64,000 nucleotides of DNA from Actinomycetes bacterium (GCA_021827705.1 JAKAUQ010000007.1:87503-151502), one strand, 5' to 3'; positions 45,660 to 53,101 are shown, counted from the first letter of the stretch. Program-made: numbers and translations. Notes: generated by a model not told the origin, from the sequence alone.

Positions 45660-46274
45660 CTATCGGCAACCGCGAGCCGCTGGGAGGACGACATCCTGGA
45701 TGAGGTGAAGCTCGTAGTGGTGCGTCCCCACCGAGTACGCGACGTCGGCCCCACGGATTGACCACGGACCAGCGACGGGCGAGTGAAGCCGGACGCGAAG
45801 GACCAAGAAGTTCCAGACGCGCGATTTCGCGTAGGGCTGTACCTCGCTGCCCCTGGCGGGCCGCGACACGCTCGCGCTGGTCACGACCGGGACGCGGAGG
45901 GAGGCCGCCACCTCGCCGGTCGTCGATCCCGGCGTGCGCGCGACGAGGGTGCTCGACACAGTTGCCGAGAGTGCGGCGCTCGTGTTGATCGTCACCGAGG
46001 CGATGCGCACGGAGCGCCGCGACGAGTTCACGAAGGCCAAGTTGGCGTCACCCACGTCGCACGTCGCGAGCGACCACAAGCGATAGGTGTATCCGACGTT
46101 CCAGCGTCCCACGCTGACCAAAGGCGCCCGGGCGGCCGCTGCACTGGGCGAGCTCGATGGGATCACCAGCGCAGATAGACCCACCAGCAGGATCGCCGTC
46201 GTGCGACCACGTCGGAGCAGGCAGCTCGGAGAAGGTCGGTGCTGCCCAGCCACGAGACCGATGGTACGACTCAT
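45660..46274 (-). CDS. secreted protein of unknown function
   Basis: The 204-aa product carries a long signal peptide (Arg at 18-24, hydrophobic 27-46, cleavage near SAAAARA). The mature part is Ser/Thr/Val-rich with beta-strand pattern, ending at a single Cys, and has one other Cys in LATCDVG. I do not recognise the family. Its ATG overlaps the stop of a small upstream ORF (46271-46468) by 4 nt. GC content is lower than in the core genes, consistent with accessory DNA. Confidence 0.5.
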   Translation of the reverse strand: MSRTIGLVAGQHRPSPSCLLRRGRTTAILLVGLSALVIPSSSPSAAAARAPLVSVGRWNVGYTYRLWSLATCDVGDANLAFVNSSRRSVRIASVTINTSAALSATVSSTLVARTPGSTTGEVAASLRVPVVTSASVSRPARGSEVQPYAKSRVWNFLVLRVRLHSPVAGPWSIRGADVAYSVGTHHYELHLIQDVVLPAARGCR

Positions 46275-46468
46275 CGCTGCACGCGCACCACTGACGCTTT
46301 GATCCCGACGCGGTCGTCCCGATGCGGTGGGTGTGCCGGCCCTGCCACGAGCTCGCCTTCGCGTAGGGCCCGAGCGACCTCGAGCTCGAGGGGGCTGACC
46401 ACAACTATCGACGTGGGGCGTCGCACGGGGTTATAGAAGGCGTCGATCCTCTCACTGCCCAGGAACAC
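46271..46468 (-). CDS. small ORF coupled to a secreted-protein gene
   Basis: A GTG-initiated 65-aa ORF (LGSERIDAFYNPVRRPTSIVVVSPLE... region) ends ATGA-overlapped with the start of the secreted protein gene, the main reason to believe it is expressed. There is no signal peptide and no recognised domain. No good ribosome-binding site was seen, and it could be the 3' part of a longer, degraded gene. Confidence 0.35.
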   Translation of the reverse strand: MFLGSERIDAFYNPVRRPTSIVVVSPLELEVARALREGELVAGPAHPPHRDDRVGIKASVVRVQR

Positions 46469-46538
46469 GGTGAGCAGTGCACGACACGGGCACGATGTCG
46501 CGTCGAGTCAACGAGAAAAGAAGGGTGCCAAAAGTCTC

Positions 46539-47132
46539 CTACGACACTGGCCCGGACCGAGTCTCCAGTGGGGTGACCTCTACCTGGCGCCTAGCGGCGC
46601 AACCGTCGAACCGGACGGGAAACTCATACGAGAACAGATGTGAGTACAGCGCAGGAAGGCGAACGTCAATCAGCTCCGCGGCGCAGCTCGAAGCCTCCTT
46701 TCCCTGAGCGACAATGCCATAGCGGTAGCTGATACCGAAAGAGGCAACACCATCGGGTCGCACTATGACGGTGGTGGGCTTGGGCTGCCTGTACAACTCG
46801 GTCGGTCGGTGTGAGATTGCAACCTTCACCGCTGTGCCGTTTGATCGTGAGAAGATGATTTCGTACGGGTATCCTCGCACGGCGCACGACTTGGGCCCCG
46901 TGTTGACGACGAGGAACGTGTATCCGAACGTGGCCGGTACCGTCCCGGCCAGTCCGCCCCCCTGCTCTATCGCAACCTGCAATTGCCCTTGGATGCACTC
47001 GGGCACCCGAGCACTCGCGTGATGCCGGTCTGTCGCCGACGCGATCGACCAGCTGACTGACACTGAGACTGCGGCCAGTGCGACGAACGCCAGGGCCGCG
47101 GTAAAGACCCGGCTCGTCCGAATGGTGGACAT
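46539..47132 (-). CDS. DUF4232-domain secreted protein
   Basis: The 197-aa protein has a signal peptide or anchor (about residues 8-32) followed by a domain with Cys46, the GYTFLVVNTGPKSCAVRGYPYEIIF segment and later paired Cys residues. This is the layout of DUF4232, a beta-sandwich domain common on actinobacterial cell surfaces. GGAGG lies 6 nt before the ATG at 47132. The function is unknown. It is divergent from the next secreted protein gene. Confidence 0.65.
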   Translation of the reverse strand: MSTIRTSRVFTAALAFVALAAVSVSVSWSIASATDRHHASARVPECIQGQLQVAIEQGGGLAGTVPATFGYTFLVVNTGPKSCAVRGYPYEIIFSRSNGTAVKVAISHRPTELYRQPKPTTVIVRPDGVASFGISYRYGIVAQGKEASSCAAELIDVRLPALYSHLFSYEFPVRFDGCAARRQVEVTPLETRSGPVS

Positions 47133-47135
47133 CCC

Positions 47136-47336
47136 TTACCTCCACCTCATAAGGCGTCGTGACGCCATACGTCGATACGGCTCCTGGCGCGGGACACCGT
47201 AGTTGGACGATACTGCGCGCCAGCGAGGCCGTGCATCCGTCCCCGGACGAGTGGTCCAGTAGATGCGATACGTCTCGATTTGCTGGCGGAGTGCATACTC
47301 CCAGTGTGGTGTATTCCCCCTGACGTGAAGTTTCAT
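47136..47336 (-). CDS. 66-aa ORF before the DUF4232 gene (doubtful)
   Basis: A 66-aa Arg/Tyr/Trp-rich ORF (ATG 47336, TAA 47136) ends 3 nt before the DUF4232 start. It has no recognised domain, no clear ribosome-binding site and a composition like GC-rich noise. It is listed because it fills most of the 226-nt divergent gap. Confidence 0.15.
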   Translation of the reverse strand: MKLHVRGNTPHWEYALRQQIETYRIYWTTRPGTDARPRWRAVSSNYGVPRQEPYRRMASRRLMRWR

Positions 47337-47346
47337 GGTTGCCAGG

Positions 47347-47352
47347 TACAGT
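47347..47352 (+). promoter_or_regulatory. -10 box of the secreted protein gene at 47360 (leaderless)
   Basis: TACAGT ends 7 nt before the ATG at 47360. It supports that start over the TTG at 47339. Confidence 0.45.
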
Positions 47353-47359
47353 CAGCTTG

Positions 47360-48013
47360 ATGGCTCGGGTTCCTTATCGCAACCTCGGCGCGAGTCTGAT
47401 CGTTGCGGCCTTCACCTTCAGGCTCGCGCCAACTTCCTTGGCGGGCACCGCAGCTGCCGGGACCAAGTCAGCGTTGCCAACAATGATCAGGGCGACGAGT
47501 CTCACTGACCCAACCGGTCCTTCATACCCGACGCCCCTTGCCTTCGGGACATCTGCCCGATGGAGCAGGGGCGAGCTCGTCGCCGGACCAGTGTGGTCGG
47601 GAAACACGGGCTGGGCCGTTGTGTGGGACGGACCAGCAGGCAACCTCGAGCAGTATCCCCTCCACACGGGAAACCACGGTCGTACCTGGACAATCGCTGG
47701 GCCGTGGCTCGCCATCACGGGAGCAGCGGGCGCCAACGTCAACTCCCTGACCGTCTTCAGCAAAAAGGTCGTTGTCGCCTATGCCAAGGGCATGAACGTC
47801 CTCGACGTGACCTGGGACGCCGGACGCCTGTGGTACAGCGCCTGGATGCCGGGCAATATCGTGGACGTCACGCTCGCCAAGGCCCCGCCTCCCAGAGCGG
47901 GCTTTCCCGTGGCCATGCAGGCCACGGTGCGCTCACTGGGCCACCCCGTGGCGACGCTTCGGTACTTCTCAGCCTCGAGCGGGCGAGAATGGCGCCTCAG
48001 CCGTTCTCCATGA
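47360..48013 (+). CDS. secreted protein of unknown function
   Basis: The 217-aa product has a signal peptide (hydrophobic 10-30, cleavage near AGTAAAG). The mature part includes repeated Trp motifs (WSGNTGWAVVWDG, NHGRTWTIAGPW), which look like BNR/photosystem-II-stability-type beta-propeller blades (SxDxGxTW-like). The assignment is weak. It precedes the sigma factor gene on the same strand with a 100-nt gap, so it may be a target or companion of that regulator (inference). Confidence 0.5.
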   Translation: MARVPYRNLGASLIVAAFTFRLAPTSLAGTAAAGTKSALPTMIRATSLTDPTGPSYPTPLAFGTSARWSRGELVAGPVWSGNTGWAVVWDGPAGNLEQYPLHTGNHGRTWTIAGPWLAITGAAGANVNSLTVFSKKVVVAYAKGMNVLDVTWDAGRLWYSAWMPGNIVDVTLAKAPPPRAGFPVAMQATVRSLGHPVATLRYFSASSGREWRLSRSP

Positions 48014-48113
48014 CCTGGGTCTGCGCTGCCCCTTGGATCGCTACCCCGGGTCGCCCCCATCAAGGTTGGCGCTGGTCAGACGAAGGGACTTCCCCCAACC
48101 GGACATTCCCTGA

Positions 48114-48677
48114 GTGATGGGAGCGACCGAGCAACACGCACGCGACCAGAACACGGAGTTGGCGCGGGTAGTCGCGACCCATCGTCAAGCACTGTTGCGT
48201 TTCGCCCTTCGTCGCCTCGACGACCACAGCGTCAGCGAGGACGTCGTAGCGGAGACTTTCGTCGTTGCCTGGCGCCACTTCGATGCGATCCCGGAGCCAG
48301 ACCAGGAGCTTTTCTGGCTCTACGGCATCGCTCGTCGCGTCCTCTCCAACACCATGCGAGGTCGCCAGCGCTCGCTGCGCTTGGAGATGCGCCTGGCCCT
48401 CGAGCGAGAGCACGGCGGGAATGCTCCACGGTACACAGAAGAGGATGGCAGGCAGTTGACGGAGGCCCTGGCCGCACTGCGACCCGAAGAGAGAGAGCTG
48501 ATCCAACTTGCCTACTGGGAAGGCTTGACGTATCGCGAGATGGGGCTGGTGCTGGGCTGTAGCGAGAAGGCGGCCGGCATCCGCATCTCTCGCGCCCGCC
48601 AGCACCTGCGCCTGCTGGTCAACAAGACCAGCCCCCCAGCCAGCATCACGCCGCTACCGACGCAGGAGACCCTCTAA
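48114..48677 (+). CDS. ECF RNA polymerase sigma factor (sigma-70 family)
   Basis: The 187-aa protein has sigma region 2 (LLRFALRRLDDHSVSEDVVAETFVVAWRHFDAI, about 28-60) and region 4 (LRPEERELIQLAYWEGLTYREMGLVLGCSEKAAGIRISRARQHLR, about 122-166) and lacks regions 1 and 3, as in ECF factors. GTG at 48114 or ATG at 48117 may start it. The stop overlaps the next ATG by one base, so the membrane protein downstream is very likely its anti-sigma factor. Confidence 0.88.
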   Translation: MMGATEQHARDQNTELARVVATHRQALLRFALRRLDDHSVSEDVVAETFVVAWRHFDAIPEPDQELFWLYGIARRVLSNTMRGRQRSLRLEMRLALEREHGGNAPRYTEEDGRQLTEALAALRPEERELIQLAYWEGLTYREMGLVLGCSEKAAGIRISRARQHLRLLVNKTSPPASITPLPTQETL

Positions 48678-49750
48678 TGAACGACGATCTGCTCTCCGTA
48701 CTGATGGCTGACCTCGACCCGGTGCGCAACCTGTCTGACAGCGCTCTCGAAGAACTCGTGCCCTACGACCACTTGATCACGCGGGTGCTGTCTGGCCTCC
48801 AACAGTCTGCGCCCCACGCCGTCGGTGCCCACACCCCTCTCTGGCGCCGGACGTCACTACGCATCAGCGCAGCAGCAGCTGTCGTGCTGGTGGCGTCCGG
48901 AATCGCTGTCCAATGGAGTTCGTCGCCCACCGGGGTAACTGCCGGCTTGGCCCTAGGCGCCGTTCACCCGTCGTGGGTGGCGTACGGCGCCAACCCATCT
49001 CCAGGCGCGATCTACGCCCCCGCGACACGGAGCATGGCAGCAACACTGGTGAGCAAGGGACGGATCACCACTGTGCTACGCCTCGACGGGATGACCATCG
49101 CCCCACCGCCGTCGGCGACGGTGCCACGGTCCTCGGCGCCCGAGATGGCACGTGAGCTCTGGGCGAGTACCGCTCTCCAGGGCCAGACAGAGGTTGCCTT
49201 CGGCTACGGCAACGTCACGCTTAACCTCTCGCAGCACGGAGTGCCGAAGCTCCACGATGTCCCTGCCTGGGTGGCTATCGCCACGTCGAAGCCTTGTGTC
49301 GCCACGAGTGCGTGCAGCGCTTCGGAGATAGCCGCACTTCCGCTGACGGTGGTCGTGAGCGGATACGGCCTGGCGAACACGGAGAGGACGACTGGCGTAC
49401 CCATCGCCTTCGCCTACCAGACCGGCGCCAGGAACTCCCGGACCCAGCCCCATCTTCTCGGAGCTGTCGAGCAGGTCTCCGTTGGCTGGCTACGAGATGG
49501 TCGCAGTACGGAAGGAAGGCTGCGCATCAAGGTCGCAGGTGTGCCGTGTGGTGCGCTCAACGGTTACTTTCTGACCGCGAACACCCAGGGGACGATGCTC
49601 ACCATCAGAGGGCTGATTCCGGAGTCCACGTACGGGGACTACTGCGCGCTCGCGACTGTCACCACCCGCGTCATTGCCCTGCACGGCAGAGCCGCGGGTG
49701 CCACCACAATCAGTCACGCGCCGATAGGTCCGATACGGGCGACGAAGTGA
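48677..49750 (+). CDS. putative membrane-bound anti-sigma/sensor protein
   Basis: The 357-aa protein has a 60-residue cytoplasmic N-terminus, one membrane helix (about 62-79) and a 270-residue extracellular domain with six Cys (for example KPCVATSACSASE, GVPCGALNG, GDYCALA), probably disulfide-linked. No zinc-binding HxxxCxxC motif of ZAS anti-sigma factors is present, so binding of the sigma factor by the N-terminal part is inferred from topology and the 1-nt overlap with the sigma gene. It is in the accessory region and has no recognised extracellular domain. Confidence 0.6.
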   Translation: MNDDLLSVLMADLDPVRNLSDSALEELVPYDHLITRVLSGLQQSAPHAVGAHTPLWRRTSLRISAAAAVVLVASGIAVQWSSSPTGVTAGLALGAVHPSWVAYGANPSPGAIYAPATRSMAATLVSKGRITTVLRLDGMTIAPPPSATVPRSSAPEMARELWASTALQGQTEVAFGYGNVTLNLSQHGVPKLHDVPAWVAIATSKPCVATSACSASEIAALPLTVVVSGYGLANTERTTGVPIAFAYQTGARNSRTQPHLLGAVEQVSVGWLRDGRSTEGRLRIKVAGVPCGALNGYFLTANTQGTMLTIRGLIPESTYGDYCALATVTTRVIALHGRAAGATTISHAPIGPIRATK

Positions 49751-49877
49751 TCTCGGAGCACCCGCGCAACCCCAACCGACTCCGCTCAACGCCGAAGAAT
49801 CGGCGATGGCACCGTCTTAGCTGCCACCCCACGGACTATCACTCATTGTTTCCACGGTCTCTCGCGCGCAACTCGCA

Positions 49878-49882
49878 TCAGC
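49878..49882 (+). repeat. 5-bp target duplication, left copy
   Basis: TCAGC directly precedes the left inverted repeat and recurs directly after the right one (53097-53101). Confidence 0.7.
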
Positions 49883-49929
49883 TGTGAACTTTCGTGGAAT
49901 GTCACCTGGAAATTTCATGAAGTGACATC
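49883..49929 (+). repeat. left terminal inverted repeat of the 3.2-kb element
   Basis: The sequence starts TGTGAACTTTCGTGGAATG and includes AAGTGACATC at 49920-49929. It matches the reverse complement of 53050-53096 at 29 of 47 positions, including the outermost 9 and the innermost 10 bases without a gap. Confidence 0.7.
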
Positions 49930-50009
49930 TCCCTGCTCAGCCAGTGCGTGACCGGGCCGGCGGGAAGGATCGTCAAGGTGCCCATTGCACGTTGCGGAGT
50001 CTGCGACAC

Positions 50010-50015
50010 TATAAT
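50010..50015 (+). promoter_or_regulatory. -10 box of abiEi (leaderless)
   Basis: A perfect TATAAT ends 6 nt before the ATG at 50022. A TTGCAC at 49985-49990 could serve as -35 with a rather long 19-nt spacer. It is the most canonical -10 box seen in the window, and lies inside the mobile element. Confidence 0.65.
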
Positions 50016-50021
50016 GTCGGT

Positions 50022-50753
50022 ATGGACGCAACGCTAGCCTCCGTGGCCAAGGAACTCGGGACCACCCCGCACAGGGTCACACGGGCGATCGATCGCCTAG
50101 GAATCAGGCTAGTTGGCCCAGCAGAGCAACGCCGCGGCCGGCCGGCCAAGGTCCTGCGGGAGCGGGACGTGGAGCGGCTGCGCGACGAGCTCGGCGTAGC
50201 GCCACCCTCGAAGGAGCTGACGCGCGAGGATCTGTTCGTCCTCGCCTCGTTGGACCGAGTTGCGAGGGGCTTCACGTCGATAAGGGCCCTAGCCCATTCC
50301 GCGGGTATCAGCCCAACTGGCGCCGCTGCGGCCGTGAGGCGGCTTGAGGCCAAGGGGCTGATCTCACGACAGCCGGGCCTAACCCGGATGAGTGGTCGGG
50401 TCGTCGACGCGACCCTGATCACGATCGATCGCGAAGGTGTCGCGTGGCAGCGAACCAAGCCACTCGTCTCCGACACGCGCCCGCCGGTGCCGGCGCCTAC
50501 GCCGGCACCGAAGGTCGTGCCTCGACGCTTCTGGCACCTGTTCTGGAACGCGAACCCCGCGACGCTTCGCGTGGCGGATCACCCTGACTACATCGCCGCG
50601 CGGCTCTTGCTCAGCGGCGATCCACAGGCCGAGGAGTGGGCGACGTCACACCTGCCGGCCAGCGCGATTGCTAGGACGTCGACGCTGCGAGGACTGGGCG
50701 ACGTGGAGCGCACGAGGCTGCAAACTCTGGCGCGCTCGGTCACGCACGCGTGA
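50022..50753 (+). CDS. AbiEi-type antitoxin / winged-helix regulator
   Basis: The 243-aa protein has an N-terminal helix-turn-helix-like part (VAKELGTTPHRVTRAIDRLGIRLVG), a winged-helix region (LVLASLDR... GISPTGAAAAVRRLEAKGLISRQPG) and a C-terminal region (FWHLFWNANPATLRVADHPDYIAARLL...) of the kind found in regulators encoded next to AbiEii nucleotidyltransferases. In type IV AbiE systems the antitoxin represses the operon and counteracts the toxin. Its stop overlaps the toxin start (GTGA). The leaderless ATG start is supported by the TATAAT box. It is inside the 3.2-kb element. Confidence 0.72.
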   Translation: MDATLASVAKELGTTPHRVTRAIDRLGIRLVGPAEQRRGRPAKVLRERDVERLRDELGVAPPSKELTREDLFVLASLDRVARGFTSIRALAHSAGISPTGAAAAVRRLEAKGLISRQPGLTRMSGRVVDATLITIDREGVAWQRTKPLVSDTRPPVPAPTPAPKVVPRRFWHLFWNANPATLRVADHPDYIAARLLLSGDPQAEEWATSHLPASAIARTSTLRGLGDVERTRLQTLARSVTHA

Positions 50754-51411
50754 GTGCCATCGCTCCCCTGCCGTCGGGACTCGTGAAACTGCTCCCGGCG
50801 GGCACGGCGGACACCTGGCGAACGGTGGCCCGCTGGTACCGACGAGCGCGTACCTCGCAGGCGGTACAGCCCTCACCGTGCATCTGCTGCATCGCGTCAG
50901 CCGAGACCTCGACTTCTTCTGTGAGCGCGAGGAGGACCTCCAGGGTGTTGCGATCGTCCTGCAAGGGGCCGGGCGTGTCATCTTTGATGTGCGCACGGCC
51001 GATACGTTGAGCGGGACCTTCAATGACACCAGGATCCAGGTGTTCTCTACCCCAAGGCTGACGCTAGTCGAGCCCACGACGACGGTCGCCGGTGTGAGGG
51101 TTGCCGGCGTCGCGGACATCCTCGCCATGAAGCTGAAGGCGATCTTGGACCGAGGAGCACTGCGCGACTACTTCGACCTCATGATCATCGAGCAGCAAAC
51201 GAACCTCCGGGTCGATCGCGGACTGTCTTTGCTGGTCGACAAGTTCCGTCCCGACGCCCCCGACAGCATCATCGCAATGGTGATTCGCGCTCTTGGCTCA
51301 ACCGATGATTTGGAGGACGATCCTGGACTACCCGTGGGTCGCGACGTGATCGAGACCTACTGGGCGAGACGGAGTGCTGAGCTCGGGCGTGGTCCAACAC
51401 GAGCTGGGTAG
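50750..51411 (+). pseudogene. AbiEii-type nucleotidyltransferase toxin, frameshifted
   Basis: The gene starts at GTG 50750 (SAIAPLPSGLVKLLPAGTADTW, the usual beginning of this family) and continues only after a -1 frame change at about 50828-50832. There GCC CGC replaces the expected GCC CCG, as if one C of a CCCC run were lost. In the second frame follow YLAGGTALTVHLLHRVSRDLDFF, the nucleotidyltransferase motif, and an intact C-terminus. The rejoined product is about 220 aa. It may be inactive, a sequencing error, or expressed by frameshifting. Coupled to the antitoxin gene by a GTGA overlap. Confidence 0.75.
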
Positions 51412-51477
51412 TTCCGCAGCGACGCGCTTTAGCCTAGAACCACCGTCAGGGTGGCGAGTTGAGGGCCAGACCATACG

Positions 51478-51553
51478 CGAAAAAGGTGTCTCCATCAGGT
51501 AGAATTTGAGTTGCGAAACAACAAATCCACCTATTGAGGAAGACACCTTTTCG
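51478..51553 (+). promoter_or_regulatory. inverted repeat masking the IS1380 transposase start
   Basis: CGAAAAAGGTGTCT at 51478-51491 can pair with AGACACCTTTTCG at 51541-51553, immediately before the ATG at 51554. The second arm lies beside the GAGGAAGA ribosome site. A transcript entering from outside would fold it and hide the start, a control known from other insertion sequences. Confidence 0.5.
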
Positions 51554-52828
51554 ATGACTACTCTACACAACCCTTCTCGTCTGTCGGTGGCATTCGATGA
51601 CGCCCACGCCGTTGCAAACGCGGGGCTCGCGTTGGTGGGTCTGCTCAGTGAGAAGCTCGGCCTCGAAGAGCTCTGCGAGGAGACGATTCCGATCCCTCCG
51701 CTGCCCGGCCGGCGCGTGGCGACCCTGGTGCACGCGTTGGTCGCGGGCGCTTCGTGCATCGATGACGCCGACGTGCTGCGCTCGGGGGTCACCTCGTCGG
51801 TTCTCTCGCACCGGGTGATGGCGCCCTCGACGCTCGGCACGTTCCTGCGTCGCTTCACCTTCGGCAACGTGCGCCAGCTCGACCGGGTCGCCGAGATGCT
51901 GCTGACGCGCGCCTGGTCGCTCGGGGCCGGTCCGAGCGATCAACCCCTGACCATCGACGTCGACTCGACGATATGTGCAGTGTTCGGAAGCCAGAAGCAG
52001 GGCGCCGGCTACGGCTACACCACGGTGCTGGGCTTTCACCCGCTGCTCGCGACACGGGCCGATACCGGCGAGACCCTGCACGTGCGCTTTCGAGAGGGTT
52101 CGGCCAACACCCAGCGCGGCGCCCAGCGCTTCGTGCGCGAGACGGTGGGGCGGGTGCGAAAGGCCGGGGCCACGGGAGCACTGACCCTGCGAGCCGACTC
52201 GGGTTTCTTCTCCAAGTACGTGGTCCAAGCCTGCATCGACCACGACGTGCGCTACTCGATCACCGTGCGTCAAACCCCAGTCATTCACAGGGCCATCGAG
52301 TCGATCATCGAAGAGCAGTGGACTGCAATCGACTACACGGTGAACGGCGAGGCCTGGGTCGGCGAAGCCCGCTACTTGGACCACCGGCTCATAGTTCGCC
52401 GCACCAAGTTGCACGACCCCCGGCCCGCGTTGTTCCCTACCTACCGCTACCACGCGTTCATCACCGACCGTGACGGTGACGCAGTCACCCTCGACGCCGA
52501 CCACCGTCGTCACGCCGTCGTGGAACTGGCCATTCGCGACCTCCAAGAGGGCTCGGGACTCGAGCACTGCCCGTCGGGCGACTTCAACGCCAACGCCGCC
52601 TGGGCCGTGCTCGCGTCCATCGCGCACAACCTGGTTCGCTGGGTCGCATCTCTCGGACTGGAGATTACCGGACCACTCGTCGCCAAGACGATCCGTCGAA
52701 AGTTCATTGCCCTACCCGGTCGCATCACCGACTCGGGACGACGTCGATACCTTCACCTGCCAACACACTGGCCATGGGCCACGCAGTGGAGCGAGTGCTT
52801 CGATCGGCTCGTCAAACTACGGACCTGA
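51554..52828 (+). CDS. IS1380-family transposase
   Basis: The 424-aa protein matches IS1380-type DDE transposases: the N-terminal LSVAFDDAHAVANAGLALVGLL, the catalytic-domain segments TIDVDSTICAVFGSQKQGAGYGYT, LRADSGFFSKYVVQACIDHDVRYSITV and YRYHAFITD. The Asp residues at VDST and ADSG are visible. The ATG at 51554 lies 3' of GAGGAAGA. The gene is complete. Its insertion ends could not be fixed: a weak pair of repeats near 51443 and 52831 has no matching target duplication. It is nested in the 3.2-kb element. Confidence 0.9.
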   Translation: MTTLHNPSRLSVAFDDAHAVANAGLALVGLLSEKLGLEELCEETIPIPPLPGRRVATLVHALVAGASCIDDADVLRSGVTSSVLSHRVMAPSTLGTFLRRFTFGNVRQLDRVAEMLLTRAWSLGAGPSDQPLTIDVDSTICAVFGSQKQGAGYGYTTVLGFHPLLATRADTGETLHVRFREGSANTQRGAQRFVRETVGRVRKAGATGALTLRADSGFFSKYVVQACIDHDVRYSITVRQTPVIHRAIESIIEEQWTAIDYTVNGEAWVGEARYLDHRLIVRRTKLHDPRPALFPTYRYHAFITDRDGDAVTLDADHRRHAVVELAIRDLQEGSGLEHCPSGDFNANAAWAVLASIAHNLVRWVASLGLEITGPLVAKTIRRKFIALPGRITDSGRRRYLHLPTHWPWATQWSECFDRLVKLRT

Positions 52829-52832
52829 CCGC

Positions 52833-52950
52833 TTCGGCTTTGAGGTCGCCCGTGACACGCCCGGCGACTTCCAGCACGAACAAGTTACCAGAATCATCGA
52901 GCTGGTGACCCGACACGTCCGCTCAACGGACAAACGCCCGGGCCTCGGAC
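52833..52950 (+). pseudogene. degenerate coding remnant, helicase-like
   Basis: Directly behind the transposase stop, one frame reads RFGFEVARDTPGDFQHEQ then VTRIIELVTRHVRSTDKRPGLG. This resembles the E-V-x-R-V-V-E-L-V-L-x-H-A-R-x-R-P segment near the C-terminus of SF1-type DNA helicases (DUF4011 proteins). Homology fades after GLG, as with frameshifts. It is a short relic without start or stop of its own; identification is tentative. Confidence 0.25.
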
Positions 52951-53049
52951 AATCACGACTGAGTCTGAGATTTTGGCGTCGAATTCGCCGACTACTTCAC
53001 CCGCGCGGTGGATCGAGGTTTAGCGGCGAGTGTCACCCCGTGAAATCAC

Positions 53050-53096
53050 GATGTCACTTGGCGTAAACGGGGTCGGTCATTTCGTGCAAGTTCACA
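53050..53096 (-). repeat. right terminal inverted repeat of the 3.2-kb element
   Basis: Read on the minus strand it starts TGTGAACTTGCACGAAATG and includes AAGTGACATC at offset 37, exactly as in the left repeat. Confidence 0.7.
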
Positions 53097-53101
53097 TCAG
53101 C
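53097..53101 (+). repeat. 5-bp target duplication, right copy
   Basis: TCAGC follows the right inverted repeat; its first three bases are the complement of the nrdJ stop codon TGA. Confidence 0.7.

Larger units (their letters stand above)
49883..53096. mobile_element. non-autonomous element carrying an AbiE-type toxin-antitoxin pair and an IS1380
   Basis: A 3214-bp unit runs between imperfect inverted repeats that both begin TGTGAACTT and both carry AAGTGACATC at exactly offset 37-46. It is flanked by TCAGC direct repeats. TG...CA ends with sub-terminal repeats resemble IS21-family termini, but no istA/istB lies inside. The cargo is abiEi, a frameshifted abiEii, an IS1380-type transposase (probably a later insertion) and a coding remnant. 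The insertion point falls within the last codons of nrdJ and leaves its TGA stop intact. The family name is inferred; the structure is seen directly. Confidence 0.65.

Noticed and set aside
51440..51454. Small hairpin CCACC-GTCAG-GGTGG after the abiEii gene as a terminator
   Set aside because: A 5-bp stem without T run is too weak to call.
51443..52832. Possible IS1380 end repeats (CCGTCAGG... near 51443 and its partner near 52831)
   Set aside because: About 13 of 22 positions agree but no matching 4-bp duplication flanks them, so the ends of this insertion sequence were left undefined.
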